DNA of 64,000 bases from contig CP154956.1 in the NCBI GenBank assembly GCA_039621445.1, positions 79,604,474-79,668,473 of the forward strand, written 5' to 3'. Of the stretch, positions 1-10,434 are shown piece after piece. Under the pieces are notes generated by a model. It did not search any database. It was not told the origin of the DNA and saw only the letters and a list, made by a program, of their open reading frames with translations. Source of the DNA: Euglena gracilis (Eukaryota > Euglenida > Euglenophyceae > Euglenales). Position numbers and translations under genes: made by a program. Position 1 is the stretch's first letter; each line of letters opens with the position of its first letter.

Positions 1-410
1 TGTGTTTTTTCCCTTGAGTTTAGGGTTTCCCCCAAATCTTGAACTTTGGATGTGTCAAAACACAGGGATTTGGTTTGAAATCTCTTGTGTTTGCCTGAAA
101 ATATGGGTTCACCGATTTTTTTGTCCAAAATCTTTCCCGGCCGTTTTAAGTGGACGTTCAGAATTTACCCGGCATTTTGAATATTTTTTTCCAACAGGGT
201 TTTTTGTCGGCAATTGTTCCCAGTCAGATGCTTTATCCCCAGTAAACAACGTTCATTCATGTTTCAGAAAAGTTAGCTCCATTCTTGACCAACCGCATCT
301 CATCAGGGACTCCCGAGATGATGACAGCAAGCGGCGCAGGTGTGCAGTGAATCCAACCTCCAGTGCAGTTTATAAATGATTTGACCATCCTTGTAATCCT
401 TGTAGTGCTC
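1..410. other. left edge, no recognisable gene
   Basis: T-rich unique-looking sequence. A 125-residue open frame runs through it on the + strand, but it has no motif, no clear splice context and codon use unlike the GC3-rich exons farther right. I see no gene here. Confidence 0.5.
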
Positions 411-418
411 TCTTTGGT

Positions 419-456
419 TAATAATAATAACAACAACAACAACAGCAACAACAAGT
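419..456. repeat. AAT/AAC trinucleotide microsatellite
   Basis: Runs of AAT followed by AAC triplets, seen directly. The asparagine tract they encode in one frame is a by-product of the repeat. Confidence 0.9.
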
Positions 457-589
457 GTGCCATACTGCAGTGGGTATTTCTGTTAAAACAGAAATGTAGG
501 GGTACGCTTATTATTTCTATTCGAAGGCCGTCTAGGAGATGCAGTCCCCCAGCGTCCTTCTTAGCTGACCCAGCCGGTGGCCCTGTCTG

Positions 590-750
590 GCGTGGCCTGG
601 CCCGGCCCGGCCCGGCCGGCGGCCTGGTGGCCTCGACCGGAGCAGCGGCCCAATCCGGCACGGCCCGACCGGCGGCCCGGCCGGCCCGGCGGCCCGGCCT
701 GGCCCGGCCCGGCCGGCAGCTGGGCACAGCCCGGCGGCCCGGCCAAGCCT
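590..750. repeat. GC-rich CGGCCCGGCC low-complexity block
   Basis: Dense repetition of CCCGGCC and GGCGGCC words on both strands. Open frames on both strands arise only from the lack of A/T-rich stop codons. Self-complementary throughout, so able to fold. Confidence 0.85.
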
Positions 751-1147
751 AAGTCCTGTGGGAACCCCTTTTTGCCACCCCCGTAACAGTCGGACGGGCC
801 CCAGAACAGTCGGAGGGGCCGGGGGTATGTGGGGTGTATACAGGCCACTTGGGGGTCCCCCATGGTTGGTTTGGGTTCCCGGTTGGGTCCGTGCAGTTCC
901 CCATCGGCTCTGGGTAATTTTCATAAAATCGATTTTTTGACCCTTTACACACAGACTGCAGGGCCCCGAAAACTAAAGTCCACAAATTTTTGGGTCCGAC
1001 CCCCAGTTTCACCCACCTGCGTGTGCAATTTGCGACCCGGGACCCATGCCATCCAACGGAGGGACCCCCTGTCCTTTGAAGAGTTTCATTTCAGATCGGG
1101 TCGACTCATTGTCATATCCCGGGAAAACTCTTTATTATTATTTATAG

Positions 1148-1236
1148 TAGTAGTAGTAGTAGTAGCAGTAGTGGTGGTGGTGGTGGTGGTGGTGGTGGTG
1201 GTGGTGGTGGTGGTGGTAGTAGTAGTAGTAGTACTA
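1148..1236. repeat. TAG/TGG trinucleotide microsatellite
   Basis: (TAG)n grades into (TGG)n and back into (TAG)n. It would give polyvaline or polythreonine in translation and is not a gene. Confidence 0.92.
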
Positions 1237-1393
1237 CTTAGGAGTTCCCTATTTTTTGGCCCGTGGCGGCTCCTACCGGGACGGTCGGGCCGAAACTCCG
1301 ACACCTACCCCCCCCCCCCCGTTTGGGGTATGGCCACTCTCAATAAACTAGGTCCCGAACCCTGGCGGAACAGCGGACCTATACCTACTGGGG

Positions 1394-1516
1394 TGATGAT
1401 GATGATGATGATGATGATAATAATGATAACGATGATGATGATGATGACGATGATGATGATGATGATGATGATAGTAATAATAATAATCTATAATATAATA
1501 TATATATAATATATAT
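1394..1516. repeat. GAT microsatellite followed by AT-rich tract
   Basis: (GAT)n interrupted by GAC, AAT and AAC, followed by (AAT)n and a TATATA tract. The interruptions suggest an old array. Confidence 0.9.
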
Positions 1517-1560
1517 ATTATAAAACGGCTAAATAAACGGAGATACCACGTATCTTGTTG

Positions 1561-1600
1561 CTGATTGTTGTTGTTGTTGTAATTGTTGTTGGTAGTTTAC
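1561..1600. repeat. TTG microsatellite
   Basis: Short (TTG)n array with a few interruptions. It is the fourth trinucleotide array in the first 1.6 kb. Confidence 0.85.
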
Positions 1601-1853
1601 TCAAGTATATTGTTGTTTGCATTACATGTGCTTATTCTGTCTCACAGGGTGGACGACGACGATTCTTACAAGTCCCGGTGTGTTCGAAGCTGATCGCTGG
1701 CAGGTGGGGGGGTTGTGGTTCCTGATGACCACTGGTCTCTGGCATGGGCATATGGCACAGCTGGTCCTGGATGATGTGCTGTTTTTTTTTTGGAAGGATG
1801 CTCCATCATTTTTTGGTTGTAATGATTTTGCCAGATTTGGAGGGGGGTTGGCC

Positions 1854-2479
1854 AGTGACTACCTCCCCCCCCCCTTGTCCAACGACCGGGCTTGTCTAAT
1901 GACCACCCCCCGGTCAGAGACGATCTTTTTGTATACGATGTTGGTTCGGCCAAAATTGCTAAAAGTTGGCTAAAAACAGTCAAAAATAGCCGCCTAAAAT
2001 GGCCTAAAATGGCCAAAGGATGGCCAAAAGTGCCCAAAAAGTTGCCAAAAATAGCAAAAATAAGGCAAAAGTGGCCAAAAGTAGCCAAAAACAGCCTAAA
2101 GTGGCCAAAAATGGGCAAAGTGGGCCAAAGTGTGGCCAACAGTTGTGGGCCAAAAGTGGCCAAAAGCGACCAAACATGGCGAAAAGCGGTCAAAAATGCC
2201 TAAAAATTCCCAAAAGTGCCCAAAAATGTCCAAAAATGACCAAAAGTGGCCAACAGTAGTCAAGAAATAGCATAAATGGCCAAAAACAGCCCAAAATTGG
2301 CCATATACCCCTATCTATGGTAAATTTTCCTCCGATTTGGGGTCCACCCCCCTGGTCTAACGGCCACCCCCCCCCCCCCGGTCGGAGACGAACATTGGCC
2401 ATTTTAGCGACCGCCCCCCCCCCCCCGGTCGGAGACGAACATTAGTGGTCGTTGGACAAGGGGGGGGGAGGTAAGTGAT
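1854..2479. mobile_element. TIR element with C-run ends (TTGTCCAACGACC type)
   Basis: The left end reads AGTGACTACCTCCCC followed by a C run and TTGTCCAACGACC. The right end carries the reverse complement (GGTCGTTGGACAAG, G run, GAGGTAAGTGATT). About 620 bp with no gene. The same end type (C run plus TTGTCCACCGACC) closes the element at 26,769-27,196, so this is a family. Probably non-autonomous. Inside are two further copies of the CCCCCGGTCGGAGACGA word. Confidence 0.65.
1975..2290. repeat. degenerate GCCAAAA tandem array
   Basis: About 30 imperfect 9-12 bp units built on TGGCCAAAA, inside the 1.85-2.48 kb TIR element. It is lysine-rich in translation but has no gene character. Similar GGCCAAAA arrays occur at 10.4-10.9 and 54.9 kb. 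Confidence 0.85.
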
Positions 2480-2574
2480 TGCATGGTTGACACATCCCTC
2501 ATGTCACTTTCCTGGAACATTGGCGTGGACGAGGGGCAAGGTGCAGCAGCAGTTCCTTGTTGAGTGTGTTTCTT

Positions 2575-2905
2575 TTTAGCCAGATGATCGGAGGGCCTTT
2601 TGTTTTATTTCAAACATTGTGTTTTTTTTGGAAAGCGCTAATTGGGTGGGCGTTCTATTGCCCTTTGGATGGCAAGGCTGGTTTATCAAGAGCTTCTTTT
2701 CCTTGACCTCACAGGAGCCGCGATCACCGATAAGCAGCTGCAGGACAGGGAGGAGGGCCAGCCAAAACACATCAACGGATCACAACATTTCAAGCCAATT
2801 CTCTGTCCTCACCTGGCCAGGCCTTCACGGAAGCAGGTGGGGCCGTGTTCGGATGGGCTGCAACCCAACCAGAGGCGGTGCCCAATGCTGTTTTTCAGAA
2901 AATAA
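2575..2905 (+). other. open frame of unknown nature, possible exon or relic
   Basis: An 87-residue + strand frame (2,642-2,905) contains a non-repetitive, protein-like stretch (RSIALWMARLVYQELLFLDL). A second overlapping frame is also open, and a TTTTAG acceptor-like site precedes it at about 2,575. No family recognised and no phase partner found. It could be an exon of an upstream gene, a decayed transposon gene or chance. Confidence 0.2.
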
Positions 2906-3579
2906 ATCATTAGGAGGGGAGATATTCCGGTCCAGAACAAACTGGAATAAACCGGAATCGGCAAAACTGGAACATTCTGAAATAATTGGAATAATAGTTT
3001 CAGCCGAACCGTTTGGAAATTTTGGGAGAAGAAATGAACCCCAAGGTGAGGCTGCAGCTCTCTATTCATCTTTCCTCCCAATTTCAGCAAAAATTTTGCG
3101 GCCTGGCTGCCCGCACCACAAATCCCAGCACCTGCCCTTTAAGATTCACTCCAGGCAAATGGAGGGGCCGGCCGTTCGACCGCTTTTATCTTAATTTATC
3201 TTAATTTGTCTTAATTTATCTTAATTTCCCCCGCCTGTCTACTGCTTTTGAGAATCATCGCATGGCTTGGGCCAGTGGGGGTATGCACGTTACGCGTGTG
3301 GGCCGAACCCAGGTCGGCCGGTCCTAACCCTAATTCTCCGCCTTCACTGACCCCAGGGCATACCAGTTTAAGCATGGGTGAACCAGGGTATACCTGTTTC
3401 AACAAGTTTAACACCCCTGTGTACACTGCGGCTGTTTTTTTTTTGGTGCCTTTTGACGTTTAACACCCCCAGGGGGTATTAAATATAATATAATAGTATA
3501 TAGTACATAAATATGTCTATAGTGTTGTAGTATAGTCTGCTTCTTCTGCTTCCTCGGACTTTTTTGACATGGACCGTTT

Positions 3580-4080
3580 TCGGTGGCTTTGGGGCAGGAA
3601 ATAGATCAGAGAAATGGGAAACGGTTCCCCCGTCGGTACGATGAGGAGTTTTGCTCCGGGGTGTGGATGCCTTTTTGTGCACTGAAGGTGTGGCGGATTG
3701 TATTTTTTTTTACAATGCAATGCCACGTTTTGTGGGGTGGTTTCGGCGTTGTTGGCCTGAGCCACTCACCTGCCCCGGGAAGGTGCACCTCCCAATCACC
3801 CCCATGGCAGAGACGGCCTGGCGCCGACCTTGACTCCCGGAGGCTCGCGTTTGAGGGATGTGCGCTTTGAGGTTCTTCGCCCAGAAGGGAACATCTCGTC
3901 AACAGTTTGCTTGGTTGCGATTGGTGCTGCTGCCCGCGGACGGTTTCAGGGACGTCGTTTGTACCGAACCTGCTACGTCCGTGCCACGCACGAGCTGTTG
4001 CGGGCGTTTCATATGCCTCTTCGTGGACTGAAAAATAAAAGGTGTTTGCCAGAAATGCGAGGTGTTCTACATCTAATGGG
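3580..4080 (+). pseudogene. frameshifted coding relic, unknown family
   Basis: Protein-like stretches appear in successive + frames: one at 3,651-3,833 (residues FYNAMPRFVGWFRRCWPEPL) and one at 3,830-4,080 (RFQGRRLYRTCYVRATHELL), as expected for a broken gene. The last ~55 bp (about 4,022-4,078) recur almost exactly at 15,527-15,584, just inside the TIR element that encodes the 130-aa protein described there. This relic is therefore probably the remains of a related mobile element. Function unknown. Confidence 0.3.
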
Positions 4081-4262
4081 GGGGGGGGCTCGAGGACCCC
4101 GACCCCATAATTTTTGACCTGTGCAAAATTGGTCGATTTTTTGTGCATGTTTGGATTGGTCATGACTTTTTCTTATCCGGCAATTTTTAACATTTTCGAA
4201 ACGGACGTTTTTGGAGGTTTTCTGAGCCTTTGCCGAAATTGGCCAAAGTTGGCCAAGGGAAC

Positions 4263-4372
4263 GTCCATTGGCCAATTGGGCTAACCCCCCCCCCTAATTG
4301 GCTAATGGACCTCCCTTAAGGACCCCCCAATTAGCCAATTAGGGGGGGGGGGCAAATAGGGGGGGGGGGTGA
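4263..4372. repeat. C/G-run hairpin with TAATTGGCTAAT arms
   Basis: CCAATTGGGCTAA plus a C run is answered by CCAATTAGCCAATTAG plus a G run, giving a foldback of about 100 bp. Confidence 0.6.
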
Positions 4373-4565
4373 GGGTATGAGCATTTTTCGACCCGCCAGC
4401 TTTTGGGCCCGAAAATCATTGACTTTGGGTACCCCCCCCTCCCCGAGCGGCGAGCCTGGCCTCCTAATAAAGAAACCAAGAGACTTTCCGGAGCGGAAGG
4501 CGTCCAATGATCCGGCATCCTACATTTTCTGACTTTTGTCGATTTTTGTGAGGATAACGGGTTAA

Positions 4566-4895
4566 AGTACCCCCCCCCCCCTATTGTCCCACCGACCTCC
4601 CCCCGGGAGGGGGGGGGGACAATAAGGGGGTACCAAAGGAATTTCATTGGCCGAGCCAAAAAAACCCCCGTCGGCCGGGGCCGAGGGACAATAAGGGGGG
4701 GGGGGACAATACCACCCCCCCCCTTTATTGTCCCACCGACCTGCCCCCGGGAGGCCCGACCGGACAATAAAGGGGGGGGACAATAAAGGGGTACCAAAGG
4801 AATTTCATTGGCCGGGCCAAAAAAACCCCCGTCGGCCGGGGCCCAGGGACAATAAAGGGGGGGGGACAATAAAGGGGGGGGGGTGGTAAGGGGGG
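4566..4895. repeat. two tandem copies of a TATTGTCC / GGACAATA foldback
   Basis: C run, TATTGTCCCACCGACC, then GGACAATAAGGG, GGTACCAAAGGAATTTCA and GTCGGCCGGGGCC, repeated twice. The same words in other orders recur at 15,331-15,360, 16,466-16,615 and 19,036-19,175. Likely a non-autonomous foldback family. Confidence 0.65.
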
Positions 4896-4907
4896 GGGTA
4901 TGACTCG

Positions 4908-5395
4908 TTGGACGAATATTTGCGACGTTGGGCTCGTCGCACCATTTTCCGGTGTGACGTGGAAAGTTGCAAACATCAGGGCCACACAGAACTTCTCACT
5001 AAAAGAACTTTCTGCAGACTCCTGGCGAAGTTATGTGAACGGCATGATGAGGGGCGTACAATGCAACGGCCCCAAAAATTGCCTTGGCTGCCTTCGTGGA
5101 TTGTCAATTTCCGTTGCTGAATGAATTTGCTGCCCCGGTGCTCAAACGTGAAAGAGGGGTGCGTGCCATCATGGAAGCAGCTCAACGAACAACACCTGGA
5201 ATTTTGACAGAGGAGGAACTTCTGGTCCTCCAAACACGTTTTGATGCAAACAACGCTCTGCAGATGCAGCGGTGGAATTTGCTGATTTTTGGATTCAGGA
5301 CGTGTTTGCGTGCCGAGGTTTTGAGTCGGCTGACCACAAAATCCCTGTTGTTGAGCCAAGTTGATGGGCAAAAAACTGTTTATGAAAGCGATCGC
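4908..5395 (+). pseudogene. Crypton-like tyrosine recombinase fragment, frameshifted and truncated
   Basis: Two + frames join. 4,908-5,120 has DEYLRRWARRTIFRCDVESC and a following CKHQGHTELL stretch, like a core-binding helical domain. 5,084-5,395 has GILTEEELLVLQTRFD then WNLLIFGFRTCLRAEVLSRL. The second resembles the region around the first catalytic arginine of Crypton/DUF3504 tyrosine recombinases (pattern W-N-L-x-x-F-G-L-R-G-x-E). This is family knowledge applied by eye. The C-terminal half with the H-x-x-R box and tyrosine is absent: the frame runs into a tandem repeat at about 5,386. A frameshift near 5,090-5,115 separates the two parts. A dead copy, probably of an element family related to those at 15.4 and 22.4 kb. 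Confidence 0.5.
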
Positions 5396-5622
5396 CTGCC
5401 TTGGAAATCGTTTTACACTAACGGATCGCCTGCCTTGGAAATCGTTTCACACTAACGGATCCCTGTCTTGGAAATTGTTTTACACTAACAATCGCGTGTC
5501 TTGGGAATCGTTTTACACTAACGATTGCCTGTCTTGGAAATCGGTTTACACTAACGGATTCAGCCTGAAATCCGTTAGTGTCTGTAGAAATTCAAGACAG
5601 GCGTCGGACCCAGGAAATGGGT
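5386..5622. repeat. five ~37-bp tandem units ending in a perfect hairpin
   Basis: Units built on CTTGGAAATCGTTTTACACT plus AACGGATCGCCTGC repeat five times with small changes. The array ends in the hairpin ACACTAACGGATT-loop-AATCCGTTAGTGT at about 5,548-5,582. The following AAATTCAAGACAGGCGT recurs at about 21,687, so this is probably an element end. Confidence 0.8.
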
Positions 5623-5623
5623 T

Positions 5624-6445
5624 TTAAGCCGGCGTTTGAGACGCCGGGCTCAGGACAGAACCGGCGTCCCCCCCCCACGGGCTTCCGGACGCCAGTTCTG
5701 TCCTAAAGCCCGGCGTTAGGAACGCCGGCTTTGTCCAAAGCCCGGCGTCCGATTTTCATTCCTAAAAATGTCACCAAAAGTGCCCAAAAGTGGCCCTAAG
5801 GTGCTGGTATGAGTGTTTCAACCATCAAGGACAATGAATTTTGCCATCTGGGGACCACTAGGGTGGACATCCAAATTTGGTGAAAATTGGCCCAGATTTG
5901 GAAATAGAGTGCCGTGCAGCGTGGAAAGATCTGATGAGCACCGCTGGTCGTCTGTTGAAAAGAGCTTTCGATCGAGGGGTAACTTGGTACTCTAACGTTG
6001 CACGCAGCCCGAGATACGCTCCCGATCGTCGGATCGGCCAGAATCTGAGTCGAAATTTGTCGCAATTTTCAGTGATTTTTGGTTTAAGATGATTAATAAA
6101 CCTTACAGAAACGTTTTTCCTCTTCGAATCAACGACCTGAGGGCCTTTGGGGGGCGCCAGAGTTGCGAAATTAGGATTCCCCACTGACAGAAAATAAGAG
6201 CTCTAGGCGACGTGGCTGAATTTGGTGGTGATCGCCAGTCGTCTGATGAAAAGAGCTTTCGATCGAGGGGTGATTTTATACCTGGACGATTGACACAGCC
6301 AGAAATACCCTCGCGATCGCCGGATTTTGGTGAAGTGCAAAGTGGTGTGACATTGCAGATCAGTGGCCGGAGATTGGTCCTGGGAGTGTCCTTTGGCCGA
6401 AGGTTGGGGACTCCTGAGCCCGGCGTCTCTAAAACGCCGGCTTAA
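5624..6445. mobile_element. TIR element 'CGGCG' copy 1
   Basis: The left end TTAAGCCGGCGTTTGAGACG is answered at 6,411-6,444 by CGTCTCTAAAACGCCGGCTTAA. Inside lie several palindromic CCGGCGTTNGGAACGCCGG motifs and non-coding unique sequence. A second copy, clearly homologous along its length, lies at 16,622-17,835 and carries extra insertions. No transposase gene visible, so probably non-autonomous. Confidence 0.75.
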
Positions 6446-6446
6446 A

Positions 6447-6573
6447 CAAGAGGTGTCGGACGCCGGTTCTGTCCAAAGCCCGGCGTTCCAAACGCCGGTT
6501 CCGTCCTTCGGACGGAACCGGCATTTGGAACGCTGGGCTTTGGACAGAACCGGCGTCCGACACCTCTTTTTTG
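6447..6573. repeat. long imperfect palindrome next to the CGGCG element
   Basis: AAGAGGTGTCGGACGCCGG... folds back on ...CCGGCGTCCGACACCTCTT with arms of about 55 bp around GTCCTTCGGAC. The equivalent at 17,838-18,044 is longer. Confidence 0.85.
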
Positions 6574-6724
6574 TAGTAAAGGAGGAGCTGGTTCTGTGTG
6601 CAAAGTGTGACACTGTTATTCCCCATACCAGAGGGACCACCACAATTTGTTTTGTACATGTTTCTCCGTTTGTTTGAAAAAACTTCTTCATGAGTAGTGC
6701 AGCCAATACCAAGTCAATTTGGGG

Positions 6725-6905
6725 TACAGTCCCTGGGCATAAATCCCCCCCTGGGGAGGGGTTTTTGGGAGGTTCGGCACATCTGACGAGGACCCCTCAG
6801 CCACCAGGGGGGGGTCCCCATTTTGCCGTGCCGAGGGGGTCCGACCACCAGGGGGGGGGGGCTGCCGAACCTCCTTGGGCTCTTGATCAGGGGGGGGGGG
6901 GATGT
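6725..6905. repeat. C/G-run foldbacks
   Basis: CCCCCCCTGGGGAGGGG and several G-run blocks around GGTTCGGCA. No gene; the long open frames here depend on the homopolymers. Confidence 0.55.
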
Positions 6906-7062
6906 TTGGCCGTTTCGGGCACTTTCTCCCGTCCCTTCTATTCTTTGAAGCCATGAAGCCTACCGGGATTCGGAATTCATTTGCTGTGCTGTATGTTGTG
7001 GGGTTGTTATGGTATATTCCCAAACACCTGTGTTCAGGGCGGTGGGTCTTATTGATAGATAA

Positions 7063-7293
7063 AACCCCCCCTAATAAAAGCACGGGTGCGCTTATAGGGG
7101 ACCGCTGCCTCCGGCAGCGGGGGGTGCGCTTCTATTTGGACCCCACCTAAGCGATTTTTGTTGATTTCCTTTAGAAATCCCATCAAAATGGGGGGTGCAC
7201 TTGTAGTGGACCACCGCCTTCGGCGGCGGGGGTGCGCTTTTATTTGGACCCTGCGCTTGTAGCGGCCCCGTGCTTCTATTAGGGGGGGGGGGT
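7063..7293. mobile_element. short TIR element with CCTAATAAAAGCACGG ends
   Basis: The left end (AACCCCCCCTAATAAAAGCA) is matched in reverse complement by TGCTTCTATTAGGGGGG at 7,274-7,293. Internal hairpins include GCTGCCTCCGGCAGC and CCGCCTTCGGCGG. A GGTGCGCTT(C/T)TATTTGGACC word occurs twice. Non-coding, MITE-like. Confidence 0.65.
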
Positions 7294-7559
7294 TCACATG
7301 CCGGGGATGGTTCAATGGACAAAGAACCCAAAAGATGTCAAGTTCTCGACCCAGGGGCCATGCAAGTGGTGAAGCTGTGCTGCCCTTGCATGTACAAAAA
7401 AAAAAGTCCCAACCCACCTGCCTTAGCTGTTCCTCTGGGGCTGAAGGGGGGGGTTTGCCCATTTCAGAGCCTTTTGCAAAACCAGGAAAATTCCCAAAAT
7501 TCATGGGGGGGGACAATTTACGCCCAGGGACTGTGCACAAATACAGTTCTGGGTGGGGT

Positions 7560-7835
7560 GTTCTGCAAAACTGTCCTTTTTGGAAAAATCACTGGTTGTC
7601 CGTCTTTGCCACTGCGGAAAGGGCAGACTTGTTGTGGTTGTTCCTCTGTCTCAGAAGCCACTGGCTCTGTCTGCACAACATGTGCAATGCGATGCCTGCC
7701 GCTGTTCCTTCCACTTTGGCTGTGTGGGTTTGTCATGCTCCCCACGCCACAACAGTGGGCCTTCAGAGGTTTTCCCATGTGGGCTTGCAATGTCTGATTT
7801 TTTTGGCTTGCGGGTCAAAACCGCCGACTTTTGAG
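7560..7835 (+). pseudogene. decayed PHD-like zinc finger
   Basis: One + frame has CGKGRLVVVVPL then CDACRCSFHFGCVGL and a partial terminal CGLAM. The neighbouring frame has TCCGCSSVSEATG in the place of the first Cys pair. Together they resemble the C-x2-C ... CDAC-x4-H-x2-C ... C-x2-C plan of the intact finger at 23,258-23,425, after one or two frameshifts. Probably the wreck of a related element's gene. The match is short and rests on cysteine spacing. Confidence 0.35.
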
Positions 7836-8335
7836 CCCCCCCATGAAGAAAATCCAAACAAGTCGGTGGCTAGTCGGTGGTCATAAAAATGGTCTGCGGC
7901 GAGCCCACATCACCCGGAAATGGTCCGGATGTGTCCAGATAAGTGCCTTACACCAACATAAACACCCTCAGATGGAAATCTTTGGTCGGTGGGGGTTGGT
8001 GGGCCCTTGATGGGGGTCCGGAGGGATAAAAAGCAATGATGAAACAGGGATTACATGAAAATCCTTTAGAAATGCAAGCATTCTGCATTACGAGGGGCAG
8101 AAAACTCCCCCCTCCCCGATTGGGGTTCTGGAGACATTTGGGTGGATTTTCACTGCTGTTGAGGTGATTTGGACAAAAGTTCTTTTCGGGGGGGGGGGGG
8201 GGATCGGCGACACTGACCTGTTAATGCATTAGAGTGGGTAGTTGGCTGACTAGTCGGCCGACTACCCGCCACCACCCCCAACCAAGCTGTTTTTTTTTAC
8301 CAACCCTGGGAGGGATGGGGGTTCCGGTTCCAGGC
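7836..8335. other. no gene seen
   Basis: Unique-looking intergenic sequence with short echoes (AGTCGGTGG three times) and a palindromic GACTAGTCGGCCGACTA around 8,243-8,265. No open frame with protein character. Confidence 0.5.
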
Positions 8336-8338
8336 AGG

Positions 8339-8497
8339 CTACCATGCCCCCCCCCAAATAAGACCCCCCTCCATATAAGACCCCCCCTAGCCGGCCGAAG
8401 GCCGGCCCTTTGGCCGGGACCGACCCCCCCCCCCATATAAGACCCCCCCCTGGGATTTTGGCTCCCAAGGGGGGGTCTTATATCGGGGGGCATGGTG
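8339..8497. mobile_element. MITE with ACCATGCCCCC ends
   Basis: Ends TACCATGCCCCCCCC and GGGGGGCATGGTG are inverted, and internal AAATAAGACCCCCC is answered by GGGGGGGTCTTATAT. The same end word closes elements at 17,179-17,367 and about 20,406-20,566, and a solo-like copy lies at 34,665-34,727. Confidence 0.7.
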
Positions 8498-8970
8498 CCC
8501 CCCCCCCCCCGAGGGGGCCATGCAGACTACCCGGGGGGGGGGGGGGTGGATTTCGGCCTGTGCCCAGGCACATTCCTTTGAAAATAGGCCATTTTTAGAT
8601 GCCTGTGCGAACGCAATGGCCCCCAAAAGGTGGCCAAGGGAAGAAACAGTAGGAAAAGCATCCATCTCAATTGGTAACAATTGAAAGGTGGGACGTGCAG
8701 AGGGGCTGGGGGGCATTTAAGTCTGGCCCATTCAACATGGTACAAAACGAGTGTTCTTCATATTTTTAGGGGGGTATCCAGACATCCCAAAAAATACACC
8801 CAAAAAATTCGGTCAAAAATGGCATTTTTGATGATGGTCGGTCCAAAAAAAAAATGCCAACAATTGGCATGCTTTCTGTGGCGTCCCATGAAAAAAAAAT
8901 CCTGGGAATGGAGAGGACAAAAAAAACCTTCTTCCTTATTTTGTCTCGTTGAAAGAAAAATAATTTTCCA

Positions 8971-9006
8971 TATTTTTTATTTTTCCACGTGGAAAAATAA
9001 AAAATA
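8971..9006. repeat. perfect 18+18-bp AT-rich palindrome
   Basis: TATTTTTTATTTTTCCAC is followed directly by its exact reverse complement, with no spacer. It could extrude a cruciform. Surrounding sequence (8,500-9,070) has no gene. Confidence 0.95.
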
Positions 9007-9119
9007 CTTTTCCTGGAAAAATTTCGGAAATTTTTCCATTTTATTTTTCAGAAAAATTTCAGGTACAACCTAGGTCCAAATTATCAATCCTTCCAATGAC
9101 TCATCATCATGCCCTTCCA

Positions 9120-9470
9120 ATGACTTCATTTCACCTCAAGCATAGACTTCAACAACTGTGAGATCTGTAGCAGAGAAAAATGAACATTCACTGACAAAAT
9201 TGTTTGGCAAACCTTTGCCATGGGGAGTTTGATAATATAAATCCAACACAAAGTTTTCACCAATATCTCCTCCACTTTCTTTCGCCTCATCCGCAACAGG
9301 CTGTCAACAGTGTCCAAAAGCGCTGCAGTCAATGGCTAATCCCATAATGTCAGATAACACAACGTCGAAGTGTTCATGAAGTTGAACTCCACTTCTGCCA
9401 ACATTTCAAACTCTTTCTGAATGATCATCCCAGTGAACAACAATTATTGCAACAAACAAGCATTTGTGAC
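9120..9470 (-). pseudogene. coding relic on the minus strand, unknown family
   Basis: Read on the minus strand, a protein-like path (VHWDDHSERV, then GVQLHEHFDVVLSDIMGLAI, then DLYYQTPHGKGLPNNF) runs from about 9,470 to 9,120. It is interrupted by stop codons and at least one frameshift, near 9,445, 9,310 and 9,140. Not recognised; possibly a transposon gene remnant. CTTCCAATGACTTCATTTCA at the 3' side recurs in variant form at about 11,043. Confidence 0.3.
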
Positions 9471-9605
9471 AACAATGAATTGAAACCTCCGTCTCCTTGA
9501 GGGTCTGCAATTGGCGTTTGCGGGAAAAAAGGCCACTCAGAAAGAACAGCCTCTTAGGCATTTCCTAGTAGGATTCTCCTACTTTTTCCATCTTTTTTTC
9601 ATCTT

Positions 9606-9801
9606 TGTGCCGTGCCGTGCCGTGCCGTGCCGTGCCGTGCCGTGCCGTGCCGTGCCGTGCCGTGCCGTGCCGTGCCGTGCCGTGCCGTGCCGTGCCGTGC
9701 CGTGCCGTGCCGTGCCGTGCCGTGCCGTGCCGTGCCGTGCCGTGCCGTGCCGTGCCGTGCCGTGCCGTGCCGTGCCGTGCCGTGCCGTGCCGTGCCGTGC
9801 C
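9606..9801. repeat. perfect GTGCC pentanucleotide array, ~39 copies
   Basis: About 196 bp of uninterrupted GTGCC repeat. No sequence change is visible, so the array is young or actively homogenised. It is open in all frames for arithmetic reasons only. Confidence 0.98.
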
Positions 9802-10129
9802 TCATCTTTTTTTCGCCTCTCTGTCTCCCCTGCCTCCAAGACCGCCCAACTTTAAACGCCTTCTACCGTACCTCAGACACGCCGCTGCCTCTGTATATAG
9901 CCTTCCCCCCTGAACACTCAAATCCAGTAGGCTGTGCCACTGGTCGGTGGACTCGGCTCTCCTCATTTCTTCAGTTCGGGTTTTTTCGGTAAAATATTGA
10001 AATTTTTGAAATTTTCTGAAATAAAAATCGTGTATTGCCCAGTCTTAGGAGTGTTTCATTTATAGGAAGTTGAACAGGTTCCTCTGGTTTGTGAGATGCA
10101 AAGTGTGGACAATTGGACCTGGGGTCCCC

Positions 10130-10215
10130 ACGGCCAGCCAGATACCAGCCAGACCTCCTCCTCCTCTTTTCTCCCAGCCACCAGCCACGGCTAGCCGCGG
10201 CTGGGGCGCCTCCTC
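10130..10215. repeat. CCAGCCAGACCTCCTCCTCC repeat, copy 1
   Basis: Contains GGCCAGCCAGATACCAGCCA and CTAGCCGCGGCTGG. Three related units lie at 11,255-11,425, on the other side of the 10.4-10.9 kb minisatellite, so the two clusters flank that block. Confidence 0.6.
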
Positions 10216-10434
10216 CTTTTTTTTTTAGTACCTTCCGTAGAGTGGTGATGAATTTTACGGCCACACTAAATGACTCCGCCGGAAGACGGAGTGGGGCAGA
10301 GAAAAAAACAACCAAGCAGCACGGAAAAGCCCCCCAAACAACACAAATTTTGCAAAAAAAACCGCAAACAAAACGCTTTTGTGCGCCCCCTTTCCAAGAG
10401 AACCGCACCCAAACAACTTCTTCCTGAGAGAAGT

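Noticed and set aside
257-924. Overlapping GC-rich frames on both strands near 0.3-0.9 kb
   Set aside because: They come from CGGCCCGGCC low complexity, where stop codons are rare by composition.
9511-9992. Long open frames of (A-V-P-C-R)n or (H-G-T-A-R)n on both strands
   Set aside because: They are translations of the perfect GTGCC pentamer array; a unit length not divisible by three with no stop codon keeps all frames open.
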